Assembly: GCF_026212465.1 (NCBI RefSeq)
Contig: NC_080062.1
Location: 4,255,001 to 4,319,000 of the forward strand
Length of the DNA stretch: 64,000 bases
Origin: Amaranthus tricolor
Taxonomy: Eukaryota > Streptophyta > Magnoliopsida > Caryophyllales > Amaranthaceae
Direction: 5' to 3'
Shown piece after piece: positions 23,401 to 36,808 of this stretch (its first letter is position 1; the number at the start of each line of letters is the position of its first letter). The translations under genes were made by a program, and so were the position numbers. The notes beneath the pieces are model-generated. The model was not told where the DNA came from, did no database searches, and was given only the letters and a program-made list of their open reading frames with translations.

Positions 23401-24793
23401 CTCTGTTAATTTTTGTTATTGATTTTTAAATATTTGTTGTTTGATGATTTATTGTTTGATTTTACTATGCAGAATATTAAGGCCCATGAAACCAGGAAGC
23501 AGTTATTTTCAGCTAATGCATCAAGAGATAACCCATTTCAGCAATCTGCCAAAGCTATAACCGAGCCACCTCCATGGTCGAATTCATCAAATGTTTCTGC
23601 AAGTGTTCAACCTACACAGTCAGTACTTTTACCCATAACTTTTGTACACTTGCTAAATTCATATGCCATTGGTTTTTCTCTACAATGTCTATTATTGCAT
23701 CTCCCCGAGGCTTTAATTTATTAATGTTTTCATTCTTTAATCATGTTGTGCTTCTCTCTGCAGAACATCATCAAACGGAATCCAGTCTGGGAACCAACTC
23801 AGGTATTTTTCTATGATTGCTTTTGGTTGGCACTTGGCATTTATGAAGCTTTTTTAGAGTTGATACCGCATTTAACACTTTTTTGGGAGCTTCTTCACTT
23901 ATAACCCACCTTTATCAATCTGCACAAGAACTCGGTAGTAGATTACTCCTTCGCCCTCTGTATGCTATAATTAGTACAATATAATTTTTGTCCGTTCCAC
24001 TTTGTTTGTCACATTTCCTTTTCTAAAAATGATCCCACGTTTTTAAATTTTCATCCACATATATCTTTGATCTTTTAATATTGTTCATAGAATTTCTAAT
24101 TTTTTGTCTTATTTTTCCAACTAAGTTACTCCTTAATATTTGTACCACTCCGAAGTCGCAAACTCAGGGCGAGAAAAGAGTACTAGATTTTTTATTGCTG
24201 AACTGTGCTAGTTTTGTGTATTGCTTCCAATTTGGCGAGATGGTAACAATTTACTAGTTGTAAATGGATCTTGCTATGGCAGACGGAGGATGGGAACCGA
24301 GAATATGCCATCAAACAACATGCAAATGTCTATGCTACAGCAGGTTGCTCCTCAGCAAGAAAATCATTCACAAAATCGTGCCACGGCTCTTCAGAATGTG
24401 GAATCTACAATCTCAGAATTAAGTGGGATCTTTACACATCTTGCTACAATGGTGGCACATCAAGGGGAGCTAGCTATTAGGTATTTGATCTCTTAACTGT
24501 AATTATCCCTTACTGTTTAACCATAAGTTTATACGGTTTGTTGACCCAGAAACCGGAAGTGCACGAAATTCTTTTTTAAGTTGTAACTGTAATTAGTATC
24601 GAATTTGACTTGATAACCTTTTGATGAATCTAGGATTGACGATAACATGGAAGAATCTCTGATCAATGTTGAAGGCGCTCATAGCACGTTACTAAAACAT
24701 CTGACCCGTATATCATCAAACAGGTCTTTGCTCGTCAAATTATTTGCTGTTTTGATATTGTTCCTGATGGTGTTCATCTTCTTTATTGTTTAG
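20451..24793 (+). CDS. SYP31: Qa-SNARE syntaxin of the SYP31/SYP32 (SED5) group, with duplicated internal exons
   Basis: The working model is exons 20451-20682, 21690-21937, 22037-22182, 22328-22366, 24283-24480 and 24634-24793, giving 340 aa. SED5-type syntaxins drive vesicle fusion at the Golgi. The sequence shows an N-terminal RDRTSEF (the Sly1-binding type of N-peptide), SRTGLGIHEANRKIARL, MFNDPTVEIQELTALIK (Habc region), ARTQNIKAHETRKQLFSANA, a Qa-SNARE helix at about residues 252-317 (NVESTISELSGIF, MVAHQGE with the zero-layer Gln) and a C-terminal membrane anchor at 319-340 followed directly by TAG. Intron 2 starts with GC (CAG|GCATGT). Exons 2-4 are repeated exactly at 23126-23373, 23473-23618 and 23764-23802 by a 1436-bp tandem duplication. 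Joining exon 4 to the second exon 2 puts translation out of frame and meets a stop after a few codons, so a working protein needs one set skipped. SYP31 versus SYP32 is not settled. Confidence 0.9.
21039..22474 (+). repeat. Tandem duplication, copy 1 (1436 bp)
   Basis: It is followed directly by an apparently identical copy. It starts at ATAATCAGTATCGACTG and ends at ACTTATAACCCACC, and covers most of intron 1 plus exons 2-4 of the syntaxin gene and part of intron 4. Confidence 0.93.
22475..23910 (+). repeat. Tandem duplication, copy 2 (1436 bp)
   Basis: Open frames and flanking text match copy 1 exactly at an offset of 1436 bp; I saw no difference. The junctions share at most one base, as expected for a simple tandem duplication or an assembly duplication. 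Confidence 0.93.
23946..24180. mobile_element. Stowaway-like MITE in a syntaxin intron
   Basis: TA-flanked ends CTCCTTCGCCCTC and GGGCGAGAAAAGAG are imperfect inverted repeats around about 235 bp of noncoding DNA. A TA target site on each side fits a Tc1/mariner-type MITE. It lies just outside copy 2 of the duplication. Confidence 0.5.
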
Positions 24794-25252
24794 TATGTAA
24801 GAAATTAGATTTCTGTCATACAAAATACCAGTTTTTTTGGGATATGCGACATTTTTTATACAGTTTTGTCCTAAATACCAACCTTTTGGAATCTCTAATG
24901 ATAGATGAGCATGTTATGTAAATAGATATAGATGATTGTAACTTGATATCTGATATGTGAGAAACAAAAGCACCATTTTTGAAGTTGAACAGGTATATTC
25001 TTTTATCCCACGTGTTATTTGTCTATTATACAATTCTATAAAAGAGGTGCAAATCAAATGAATGAAGAAAATTTTTTAGTAATGTGATGAATGTCACCAA
25101 ATAATGAGGAGTTGATTATGAAGGCTATCATCATGCCTCCCCGTGCAGTGTATGGCTTGAGATGAACCAAGTTTCTATTTAGGTGCGTGACTCCCAAATC
25201 TTTTATTCTCTGCCTGCTGAATTGGACTTCGGTTTGATGTCAGTCTAACGCT

Positions 25253-25564
25253 ATGTTTGGATTATAATTTTGGAGAGAAAAAAAGAAAGGGAAAGAGATG
25301 GGCGAGAAGGGAAGAGAAATGGAAGGAAAACGATTATTGTTTGTTTAGGAGGGAGAAAAGAGAAAGGAAGAGAAATAAAAGTTTTCCTTTTATAACTTTC
25401 CAACTTTGAAGAGATTAAGACATTAATAAGAAATATTCATCTAATTGCCTCAAAATTCCAATCCTTTAAATCGCTTTCCTCTAATTTGTTATTCAAATAA
25501 AGAATTTTTCATTTCTTTAAATCCCTTCCTCTTTTTTTCCTTTATTTCCTTTTATCCAAACATA
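25253..25564. mobile_element. MITE-like foldback with purine-rich and pyrimidine-rich halves
   Basis: Ends TATGTTTGGAT and ATCCAAACATA are perfect inverted repeats. The left half is almost all A/G and the right half is rich in C/T, so the strands could fold back imperfectly. Confidence 0.55.
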
Positions 25565-25579
25565 TTTTTAATTAGGCCA

Positions 25580-25811
25580 TGTTTACTTTACCTAAATTCT
25601 AGTGACTAAAGTCATCTTTACTAATTTTATTGATTAAGATTGATTATAATTGAATTTTACCGATTGAAATAGATTATTATTACTAATTGTTTTACTCAGT
25701 AACAGTAAAATTAAGTTTCATTCAATAAAGTATAGTTTTAATCAGTAAAATTTAGTTTAATTAGTAGATTTAAGTGCATTTTTAAAAAAAATAAATTTAG
25801 GTAAACTAAAC
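25580..25811. mobile_element. MITE-like element, GTTTACTTTACCTAAATT termini
   Basis: The left end GTTTACTTTACCTAAATT pairs with the right end AATTTAGGTAAACTAAAC with one mismatch. The inner sequence is AT-rich and noncoding. Confidence 0.55.
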
Positions 25812-27007
25812 AAGATTTACTTATCATTTCCAAAAAAAAAAAAAAAAAAGAGATTTACTTATCACAATTTTATATGCTTATATAGGCTAAAAATACCAAT
25901 TTTATATAGGCGAAAAAGTAAATTTTAAAATTTTCAATGAAGCAAAGATGTCTCAAATGAATATCATTGAATATCAAATAAATATATTGAGTGGAATATG
26001 ATTGGTATGAATACGATTATCTTGATGATGGAACTTTAATTTACAATGTAAACTTTTTTTTTTTTTTTTAAATTTGTGCAAGCAATAATAAACTATGAGC
26101 AAACATAAATTAAAAAGAATAAATATAAGTTATAAAATTGTCTACAATAATCCACTTTTCAATAAATTCTCTACAATAATAAACCAACATTTCAATTAGT
26201 CTAGGGCTGTAAATTTGATTACTTGATCAAGTTTTGAGTTGGCAAGTTCTAATTTAATCGGGTTCAAGTTTCTAACAATTAGATTCACATCGGTTTAGTT
26301 ATGGGTCAAAACAAGTTCAAATCAACATCTAGTAAATACAACGCCGAGTCAAATTTAGTTTTGGATCGGGTCAATTTCAATTTGGATTTATAATAGGCCG
26401 GATTAACATAGTTCATGTCAAAGTCAATTATACTCCATGTCAATTCAAAATTGTATCGATCTACATATTAAAATTTGTGTTTATATTGCACTTACATTAA
26501 TTAAAACGAGATTAGTATTTTTTAACTTCATAATCGAATTTCATTGAGAATATTAAAATAGCGAATGTTTGATATTTTCATTTTTAACTTCTAATTTCGA
26601 GCTTTTGTATTATGAATATCATCTTGATTAGTAGTATCAAATATCAATCAATCCATTAGTTGTATATATCAATACTCTCTTCATGCTCCCTTCCTTCAAA
26701 AGATATGTTTCCCTTTGATACAAAAATCATACGAATGGATACATTTTCGAACGGAGATAGTAGAACAATTACAAGCTTTCCATCATTTTCGAAAGTGTCG
26801 AAATTTTGAACCAACCACATCATGGGCAAGACGGGAGGAAAATAGTTCTAGTTTCAACAGCCCCATCGACAAAATTTCCTCCATCGATATCATATTGCCA
26901 ATGAAACGTTGTAACTTGTAAGACTACATACTTACCGAAAAGGGTAGATATCTTCAATCTTCACCAGACTCGTACTAAAATATCTTCAAGTATTCATATT
27001 AATACTT

Positions 27008-30000
27008 TCATGAAGGAATTGCAGCACATTCCGGATCTAGTGTCTGGCTTTTGATTTTTGTCGACTGGGAGAGAAGCAACGTATGAACCTTTTGCTTTAG
27101 CTACAATAAGTAAATGATCATGAAGAATGATAATAAAGGAAAATCCAGGAACACAAAAAAATGATCAATTTGCAAGGATAAACAGTGTATAAGACAATAC
27201 CTCATCAAGACCAAGTCCACTTTTTACAGATACGCTGATGGCTCCTTCAGGCCCATATATTCTATATCTTGACAAATCGTGATGATCGGTAGCCATGTCT
27301 TCGGTTATGAATGCAGAAGGAGACTTATGCAACAGATCACATTTGGAAACAACATCAAGCCAAAGATGATTGCTGAACCTCCGTCTTATTTCAGTGTATG
27401 TTGTGAACTGCATCAAGAAAACCATGCCAATGAATTCCGTAATAGGGTGTTTGCCAATAGCTGTGACCATGTACATATTTACTCTTCTGGTTGATTAGAT
27501 TGGATTAGGACGCTTACGTTTGTGCCTTCCTGGAACCTGAACACGACAGGATCCAGGATCTATACTTGGTTATGCTAATTTTCAAACAGAAAATATTAAT
27601 TGTAATACGCCCTGCAAACAAAAATTTAGACTAAATACGAATCACTTCTAGAAAGAGCAGAGTACCTGGTCAGACACTGAAGTTCCACATTCTCCCGTTA
27701 GGTCATGCACATAAAGTACGGCTGTTGGTAAGTGAGTGAGGACTGCTAGAGTTAGCTTTTCCAAATTGTTCCTCTCATCTTCAGATTACGCAAATGGAAG
27801 TACCGATTATAACATTTAGGTGCCCATCACAAAACAGTCACAAACACTTAAAAGCAGGCAAAAATGAAGATAGGAGAAAAAAGTGTAATCGTATAAAAGC
27901 TAACAAGTTCTTCACATAGCATGAAAAAAAATGCAACAACAGGTATGGGTAAGCTGTAAACATATACATTGAGCACCCCAAGGTGTAAGTTTTCACCATG
28001 ATACATGAAAACCAAAAAAATTTCAAATGTTTTAAGGCAATGCAGCCTTGTATAATCAGAATTAGACAGCTTATGTCAATAGCTTAAACTAAATTGTGTC
28101 ATGTTCGACATCGTACACCTTCCTATATGCAATGTTTCCAACTCTACACTGTGGCTTATCCAGTTCGAATAGAATTTTACAATGTAGGGAATATATCACT
28201 TACCATCTGATCGCCTTAGTACCCCAGGAGTATCCGTTACCTACCAAAAGTTTATTGATCAGAATCGGAAATAATATTAGCATTAGAATATTGCAAATAC
28301 TCTACACTTTTGAAGTCTTCATGCACACCTGAAATCGCTGATAATTCACAGCAATATGACCCATTAAAATTCCCCTGGTTGTAAATGGATAATTACAAAT
28401 CTGGAGAAAGTACGAGAAGGTTAACCATTTTCCACAAAAACATAAAAAATACATAGGTTGATAGGTCATTCAACAGCTCAAATAGCAAACAGAGACACAT
28501 GCTAAAGATACTTTGGCAAATGCTCAAATTAGAAAATGAATAAAAGGCAAGGGTTGGCATCAAATTGTGTAACAGGATTTTTCAGGGATCGTCTAATTTT
28601 ATTATCTGACGTAGATTTAGAGGGAAGAACATATGCTCCATTGAGAGAGTTTTACAGTATTTGGTCAGTTTTTCCACTCCCCTTATTCCTTTGCCTGCCT
28701 ACATGTTCATCTTAGGAAATTAACCATGATACTAATCGAGTAAACAATCAGATCGTAAAGCCCTAACTGATGAATAATATACTGAGCAATATAAGGTGTA
28801 TTCCAAGGGATGCTATTGGAGCAGCTAAGTCCAAAAAAATTACAAGTTCAACCAAATAAATATAGTCTGAAAGGAGACTGTCTATGAGTCAACTGGTTTT
28901 ATAGAAGGCTTAGTTTTATAAGGCACGAGGCGCCAAAGGCGTTGTGGTTCCCAGGAGCCTAGGTGTTAGGCTCTACGAGAAGGTGTTGGCTCCAGTGAGC
29001 TTTGTCCACTTTGAAAATATGCATGTATTTTATTAAATGCGATTAGAGCCTTCACAACATAGCCTAGTCAAAGTGTCTCAGTAACGATCATTCCCACGCT
29101 AAGAATTCAGTGGATCGAGTTAATTTTATCCTATAACCACAGTCCGCAGCATAACATGACATCTTTAGTCCAAATGAAAAATTATAGACTTTTCGCACCC
29201 GAATATTTGGCACAAGCAAAATGCTCAAGGCCTTATTACTATAGAGTAAAAAATACACCAAACCTCAAGAGCCATGCACCAAGTGCTTAGTAAGGACCAA
29301 CTCCAGTAACCTGGCTTAAAAAGTTACGCAGGCACTAAAAACGCGCATTAAGCGCTTGAAGCCGATGAAGCACCAACTTTAGGTGCCAAACTAAACTGCA
29401 TTTTTTTGTTTTTTTCCACTACACATTTTCTTTTCTGTTGATTACCTAAGACTGCCACAGTAAGCCCTTCAGTCTCTCCCCAACACCAGAAACACTAAAA
29501 TTGGGGACCAAACTCCCAAGCTATGGCTTCAAGGAGTTCCATTCCCAAGTTTGGATTACTGAATTGATGCTTATTTTTTGTTAAACAATTATCCATATTG
29601 AAAGTCTATTGCAAGAAGGTGGTGCGCATATCAGCAATATCTTAATTTTAAGAAGTGTGCTCCACTCTAATGAGTTGTGCAACACATGCCATGCTCCTAG
29701 GCTCAAGGTCCTCACCTCCTCAGTGCAGCTCAACCTTTTCCAACACTGCTAGAGAGGTCATTTAGTCTTTTACTCTACAAAAACATTTATATGAATTGCT
29801 AAATCCTACAGGAAATAAGATTCTCAAAACAGACATTAATCATAACCATTATCCATTCTCAAAATACATCGGGCTTTCCTGCTAAAAGAATAAAACTACA
29901 GATGATTTCCAACATTAGGGGCCCTTATTACTATAGAATGATAGAGAGGAAGCACAGAAACATCCTGAAAGCAGTCAAAAATCATAACAGTATTAGTTGT

Positions 30001-33000
30001 CAAGATACCTCAGGCTTTCCTGTTGAAAGAATTCGAACTAAAGATGATTTCCCAACATTAGGGGCTCCAACAAGAGACAATGTTGGAGTTTCCAAATCGA
30101 CCACGGGCATAGCTCGTAAAATCTGCAAAAATATCACGCATCATAAATGGGGATACAAATAAAATATATTTTAATTTTAAAATATTAAGGAAGAGATATA
30201 TGCAAATATATACTTAGGGGAAAAGCAAAAGTAGGTAGTTGGTGAACTTGACCAACATTTAAGAAAGAATGCACTTGGTTTTTGATAAGCCATATACAGA
30301 ACAAGCACCAAAAGTTTGTTAAAATTACTTACTGGAACTAGGAAAAACTAAACACCCTGTTTAAAGAAGATTACAATTCATAGGCGGGGTATGTTTACTA
30401 ATTAGATCATCAATTGGAATCAAGATTGCAAACTGCATCCATCCAAGACAAGCCTATCACTACTAGTCATTAGTCAGTAATCACATAACAAAACCCAATC
30501 AACATTCAGCCAAGTACTATTTGCATGCAAGGGAACCGATAAGCGTAGAAACAACAGCAGAAAATATATTGTAATAGTAAACAGCACAGGTATCTTCAAA
30601 TGCGAAAACAGATCAATACAACCTCCCCTGCAATGTAATTTCTGACGAAGAAATGCCACATCACCAAGGATTTATAGCCTCATACCTTAGCAATATCCAG
30701 TAAATCATCAATGGCTTGTCTTTCACGATTGAAAGTATCTTCTAGTCTTTTCATACCCTTTGAATTAAACAAAAGCAGCATAAGTTTTCGCATGGACAAA
30801 GCCCATATGCAAATTACTATATATTGGATACAACTCTTTCACCACAACAGTTTTATATTAATTTAGGTAGACAGAGAAATTCAGTAACGATCAACAATTA
30901 CCAGAACTCCATTGTTACCACATTCCACACAAACCATCACTAAGAATTTTCCCACATAATACTTCACCAAAACTTCAACTCATTATGAGATTGATATCAA
31001 ACTTACTTTTAAAAGACATGAGACCATAGTGCCAAAATGAGGTAACGGTCACTGGTAACGGGGTGATGCAATTTTTATACCACCAAATATCGGCCTAAAC
31101 AATGAAAAATCGCTTGAAACGGTTTGAAACGCGTTTTTTTACACCTTAACGACGCGGGTAATGCTGGTACAATAAATTTAAAAACCTTTACGATAAGACC
31201 TTGTTTTGCACTATGCGTGCGATGCTCTAAGGCGCTTAAGGGTCCTCATGGTTTAGGATCTAAGAGCTAGAGAAAGTCGCTAGATTTCGAGTGTGAGGCA
31301 CCCCAAAACCAAAAAAAATAAATAAAATAAAACCCCCAAGAAAATCTAGAAAAAATCTAAAGGAGAAGGGAAAGCATACATGGTGGGTGACTACATCAAA
31401 TGGGCTTCTTCTAAGGCTGAGACCAAATAGCGCACTAAGGCGCTCACCTTAAGCGTAGCCCAAACCCATCATGACTTGTCTAGGCGGGCAAATTAAAACT
31501 AAGTGGCAAATCATAATTTAGGATGTAACAATTTAATAAGGTCTACCATTTGATGTTAAATTCAACAAGCAAACACCAAACCCAAAACTATACTTTTAAT
31601 AAGCAACGCCAGAAGATAAAAAATTAACAAAACATCTATATCTTGTCCATAAATAATTAACATATTCATATTTTTGAAAGGCCAGAGATTAGTAGATAGT
31701 TTCATTGCATTGTGCAACCATTTGCACACAATACTTACAGCTAATTAGAAGTTTCCATGGAATCTAGTTATACCTCATTCAATCGTTCTTCTGCCTCTTT
31801 CTTCGTCATTGACTGCAATATCCAAATAATAAGTATAAATTTCTAAATCTCAGAGTCCCTCGTGAAAAGCAAAGAGAAATTTTGCAATATAGATGTTAAA
31901 GACCACATCTTTCCAAAGCAATAGTTACCAATATCATCAGTTCAATTTTGACAAGCAAGCATAGTAAGACAATGTAGTCCAAAGCAACAACCAGTGTCAC
32001 ATGATTCGGTCCCTTTTACCCACGAATCGGGATTCGGTTCGACCGGCCCGAACCAGGATTCGTTCGCCGGTTGATTCGCTTTGGTTAGCGATTCCTATCG
32101 TGAAGATCAAAAGGCCCATACTAGTTGTTGCATGAAAGGATGAGAAGGAGAAAATGAAAAAAAAAGTACTCAAAAAATAATAAAACAGAAAAAGAAAAGC
32201 GCAGAAAAGAGATGAAGAACAACAGGGTAGAAGAAAACAATACCTTTTTTTTTCTTTATTGGAAAGTGGAAAGGTTAAACTCCTTATTCTCTTTTATTTC
32301 TATTATACTCCTTCCTTTGTTAACTTACTTTATTACCCTTCTTTTTTAATTTCCTATTTTAAATTATATGTTTACTTTTCCTCTTTTCAAAAAGCCTTTT
32401 CATTTATTTAGCTCTAATTTTTTTTATTCTTTTGTTATTTATTTTAAATTTAATATTATTAAATAAGTACATACTCAATAAATTAAATATTATTTGATTA
32501 CACTCTACTTTGTCTAATAAATAATATGAAAAAACTCTAACGAATCAAATGCACGAATCATGAACCTAAAAATCGAACCAAACAACTTTAGCGAACGAAC
32601 AACAAATATGCCGATTAGCGAATCGCGAATCCGAATCCGTACAACGAATCAAACCGAATCATGAATCGTGTGACATTGGCAACAACCATCGGATACTATC
32701 AATTCAATTTTGAAAAGCAAGCATAATTAAACAATGAACTCCAAAGCAGCAACTATTCTTACTCTCTCCTTTGTCATAGTCTATCTGGTTTTCGCTAGAA
32801 AATTATTCATCACAAATAATTGCAAAATAAATAACACACCTCAAAAAAGATAAGATAAAGTAATTTTGAAAATTTCATAAGTGAAGACATTTATATTCTT
32901 TAAAAGAAAATCAAACCATCCATTACTAGTCTTCAAGTGGTCGAAGAGATCATTAAATTAAAAGATTATAAATTATCTTGAAAAAGTGACAAATTAAGAT

Positions 33001-35401
33001 CAGAATAAAAATCAACCTTGGCACAAAGAGAAGCATTCTCCTTGCCAACCGATGTAACTTTCTTCCGCAGGTTGTTTACCCTCTCTAAAACCTGCATGCC
33101 AATCAAGACCAATGAGCTATGAAAATGCATTCTATGGTACAACAATGCTTAAGCCTTAAACCCAATAGTAGTGAGTCGACTACATGAACCAAAACAAATC
33201 AAGATGTGTGATATAGTACAAATATAAAATAATTCACAAGTGGACATCTACAATATATTAAGACAGCTAAATTCTATCAATTTCGATAACTAGAGGACCA
33301 CCCTTATAGCATCGTGATTACCTTATGTTGAGTGTTTTCACCCCACAAGATGTCAGAAATTAGAAACTAAAAGTGGTTTCATCATTTAATTTGCCCAATA
33401 TAAAATAATTCACAAGTGGACATCTACACAAAGGAAGTATTCTCTTATACATACAAGGAAAAATAGTGGTCTTTCTTAATTGATAATAGTACTATATCAT
33501 CTAATGGATGGCCCATTGGTTGGACAAAAACTTACTTCCCTCCATCATACCTATGTTGCTCTTGAGAAGAAAATTTTGGGTATTTAATAGTTCAATAAGG
33601 TAGCATAAGGACAACATCAAATTACTTTCAATATTCTTTATCAGGAAGAGGCTCTTTGTATAAGGGTTTGATAACCGCATATATCAACCCCTTTCTTACC
33701 TCTTTCTTACCTGCGCAGTTAATATAGTGACTTTGGGCTACTGTGATGTATTAATGTAGTTTCTCTATTGTTATAGAAAGTGGAATACAACTTATCTCCA
33801 CAAAGGGCTGCCATTGTTTCTATTAAAGCTATAGTTGATGTTTTTAGTTGAGTATAAGTAAGATTTCCTACTATGTCTAATACTAACATCGTCTGCAAGT
33901 GAGAATAAAGTTACAAAGAGCCGCTTTAAATCAAGTATCAACATACTACAAAGTATCAATAAGTCTACAACGCATAAATAATAAGATATATACATAATAA
34001 GTTAAAACATTGTAGTTACCTCTTCGTAATTCCCATCTCCAAGAGTCAACTCGATAAGGGACCGTTCATAAGGATGTAGTAAATTTTTGTTTGGGAAGCA
34101 CTCTGTATACAATCTAAGGGGAGCAGCCAATTCCTAAACGAAGAAAGAAATAGGATGGCCTGTGAGCAAACAACGACTTGATAAGAATTAAGAAACTAAC
34201 TAAAAAATACAAATATGTGGTCCTTTGAAAGCTTACCTTCATTAATGCATCAAGTTGCTTAGCACCCTTGTTTCTTTCTCGCTTTGCAGCATTGGCGATG
34301 CCTGTCAAAAGCAAACTAGAAAATCAAGAACTTAATATTCAACATATAGCAATTCCTATAAAAAAAACATATAAAAATAACAATTAAGCCAATCACATAA
34401 ACAACACCATTTACCCTTTGTGGGTGAAACCTTCTTTGCTTTCCGCAAAGCTGACTGGATTATATCAATAGACGGCATCACCATGGGTAACTTTTGGAAA
34501 GCACCAACACTTTCAATTTTCACAGCTTCATTGTCCTGAAATATTATAAAAACAAACATAACGACATGTGGAACAGAAACAAGACAACTATGTAAAGATA
34601 TTCATAAAGTCACCTGCAATTTGTTTTCCCTTCTTAAATTTGTATCCGGTATGTAGCTTGCCCCAACAATTTTTTCAGTAGTAGTGGTCTGAATCTCTTT
34701 GCAGAAACACAAAATAGGTTCAAAAACTCGAGGCGGTACTTGTCGAAGACATGGTGCTGAAACACAGACAAAATTATCAAAAAATCAAATGGTTTTTTCT
34801 TTTAAAGTGTATTTGCATTGAGCAAAAATGCTTCACAGGCTCCTTCCCACATTCTCCATTGTTCGTAGGGTGTAAATTTCAAAGAAGAGAACTAAGATGA
34901 AGGGATTTTCACCCTACGCAATTTATTTTCCTCCCAAAATTATGGGAAATATTTCTTCCTTGCTTGCTTTTAATAACTTCAGACGATCTTTTTAGATGCT
35001 TTGTATCAAACCACACAAACAGATTCTAATCTTTATATGTGTATTACACTTCAAAATGTTTCCCACAGAGCCTTTGATTGATAAATAGTTCCCACATAAG
35101 TTACTATTTTATGATTATTAAAAAATATATGAATTGTGATTACTCGACATTGTGTGCGAAGAATGGAAGTCCCATAAGAATTAAACAGTTAAATTGAATC
35201 TGAAATGTGGGCAAATCCTCAAATCAAAATCCCCAAATATGATTAGATTGCACTTTCAACTTACCTACATAAGAAAATTTCAAGCATAGTTTTGGTCGGT
35301 GGGAAACGATAGGGCGTACCTTTAACAAATTTGGAGTTTCTAAATAACAATTTGTTTGAAGGAAGCCTCCACAATTCCAGTATATTAGAAGCTTGAATCA
35401 T
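27008..35401 (-). CDS. PDE318: NOG1/Obg-type GTPase, organelle-targeted (PDE318-like)
   Basis: Fourteen exons: 35401-35320, 34756-34614, 34535-34415, 34301-34237, 34133-34020, 33091-33017, 31812-31774, 30757-30686, 30122-30009, 28400-28329, 28240-28204, 27778-27666, 27407-27201 and 27100-27008. All phases agree and give 448 aa, close to what I recall for Arabidopsis PDE318. GTPase motifs: G1 GAPNVGKS at about residues 256-263, G2 NYPFTTRG at 278-285, G3 DTPG at 302-305, G4-type SKCD at 370-373 and a G5-like SVKSG near 409. The stretch EKLTLAVLTHLPTAVLYVHD after G3 is typical of the NOG1 family, which acts in large-subunit ribosome assembly. The first about 40 residues lack acidic residues and look like an organelle transit peptide. 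Assignment to PDE318 rather than the nucleolar NOG1 rests on the short length and this leader. No lesion is seen. The long introns hold repeats. Confidence 0.9.
28870..29400. repeat. GGCGC-rich dispersed repeat remnants in a GTPase intron
   Basis: Stretches such as AAGGCACGAGGCGCC and CGCGCATTAAGCGCTTGA recur here and at about 31200-31500, in the intron between exons 7 and 8 of the same gene. They look like fragments of one dispersed element; I cannot define its borders. Confidence 0.4.
31994..32674. mobile_element. Non-autonomous element in GTPase intron 6, GATTCGG-rich inverted ends
   Basis: The left part (GTCACATGATTCGGT...) and the right part (ACCGAATCATGAATCGTGTGAC) are imperfect inverted repeats around a T-rich centre. 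Both outer sides carry GCAACAACCA, and a diverged direct repeat of about 70 bp follows the same order on each side (31924-31993 and 32680-32755). Class is uncertain. Confidence 0.5.
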
Positions 35402-36808
35402 TGTGCAGTTCATAAGCTTCAGAAGTATCTTCAAAATTAATAAATTGGATATCAGAACATTGGGATTTTTATAACATCAATAATGTAACAGAAACTCATT
35501 ATGTTTTTCACCTTAATTTCTAACTAAAGTTTAAAAGGGTATATTCATAGAATGTAATTGAGCTCGAAATCATTTCAAATGATGAAAAGATGAGACCCAC
35601 CCAACAACTGCATAATTTAATCACACAAAGATCTAACCAGATAATTTCAATGCAAGAGAAATTTGCAATACTAATAGCTAATACAAAGAATTGTTAGAAA
35701 TAATATCAAAACATTGTTGTAGATATAAGAGATAAGAGGTACAAACCCTAAAAAATCAACATGAAAAAAGCGAATTAAATGCACAAAACCCATCTAAAAC
35801 CCTAAAATTCATCAAACACACAAACAAGAGATTAGTGAACGGACTACCTTTGGACTTTGGTAAAACAAAGTTTTAGAGGAGGTTGACGGCGGTCGACGGC
35901 GGTCGACGGCGGTTAGTAGGCCCGGTCCAAAGAGAGGCAAGAGGGGAAATGGAGGAGGATGATGTTTTTTACTTGGATGATATGCAGATAATGTTATTAA
36001 CTTATGCTCGATTTCGATTAATTAAAATTAAATTTAAAATATTTTACACAAACTAATATTGAATTAATTTAAATCGTCGTTATAATGGTATTTTTTAAAA
36101 GTTTTTAAATTAATTCTAATATAGTTTGAAAATATTTTGTCTATTATGTTGTTTGAATTATTATTTTTGAAATATCAATTATTCACGAGCTTTATTTTTT
36201 CACAAATTTTTATCTTTAATGAATTGTTGTTTAAAAGTGTCCATTTTGGTTAAAGGTGTTAATTTGAATGTTTGTGTATAATTTAAGCATTACTTTGAGT
36301 ATATATGTAAGTTTAAGCTAATTTAAGAATTATTTTGAGGAAAAATTTAACATAATCATCAGTTGAGTTAATTTGAGCATTACTAGGAAAATAATTTTTT
36401 GAGCAAAAATTTGAGCATTACTTAAGTAGTTAAGTTAATTTAAGCATTATTTTGAGCAAAAATTCAATTTGCGTACTACAAGTCAACTAGTAGAAATTTT
36501 TGTTGTCATATAAATTTTGAGGTATCCATATCCATATGGGTGTTTGGGTTATTGGGTATAATTTATCGGATCAAATTAATTTAAGTTTGTGAGTATATGT
36601 AAATATATTGATAACTTGATTTTGATTTTTATGTATGTGTTGGGTTGGGTTGGGTTGGATCATACTAAATTTTGATTAATCTAGTCAATTTAAGACAAGT
36701 TTTGCATCAAATTTAGATATCAACGAGAATCTATCACATCATCATCATCAAATCTATAGAATTTTTTGTCCAAAATTGTGGGAAAAGCTAAAAAATATCA
36801 TCATCAAA
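35402..36808. other. 5' flank of the GTPase gene and AT-rich spacer
   Basis: It presumably contains the 5' UTR and promoter of the GTPase gene. A short GC-rich tandem run of GGTCGACGGC-like units sits at about 35885-35915. Further out is AT-rich DNA with repeated GAGCATTA-like words and no gene. Confidence 0.45.

Larger units (their letters stand above)
24794..27007. other. Intergenic region between the syntaxin and GTPase genes
   Basis: No gene is supported. It holds two MITE-like elements (25253-25564 and 25580-25811) and AT-rich DNA. A short frame near 26715 resembles no family I know. Confidence 0.5.
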
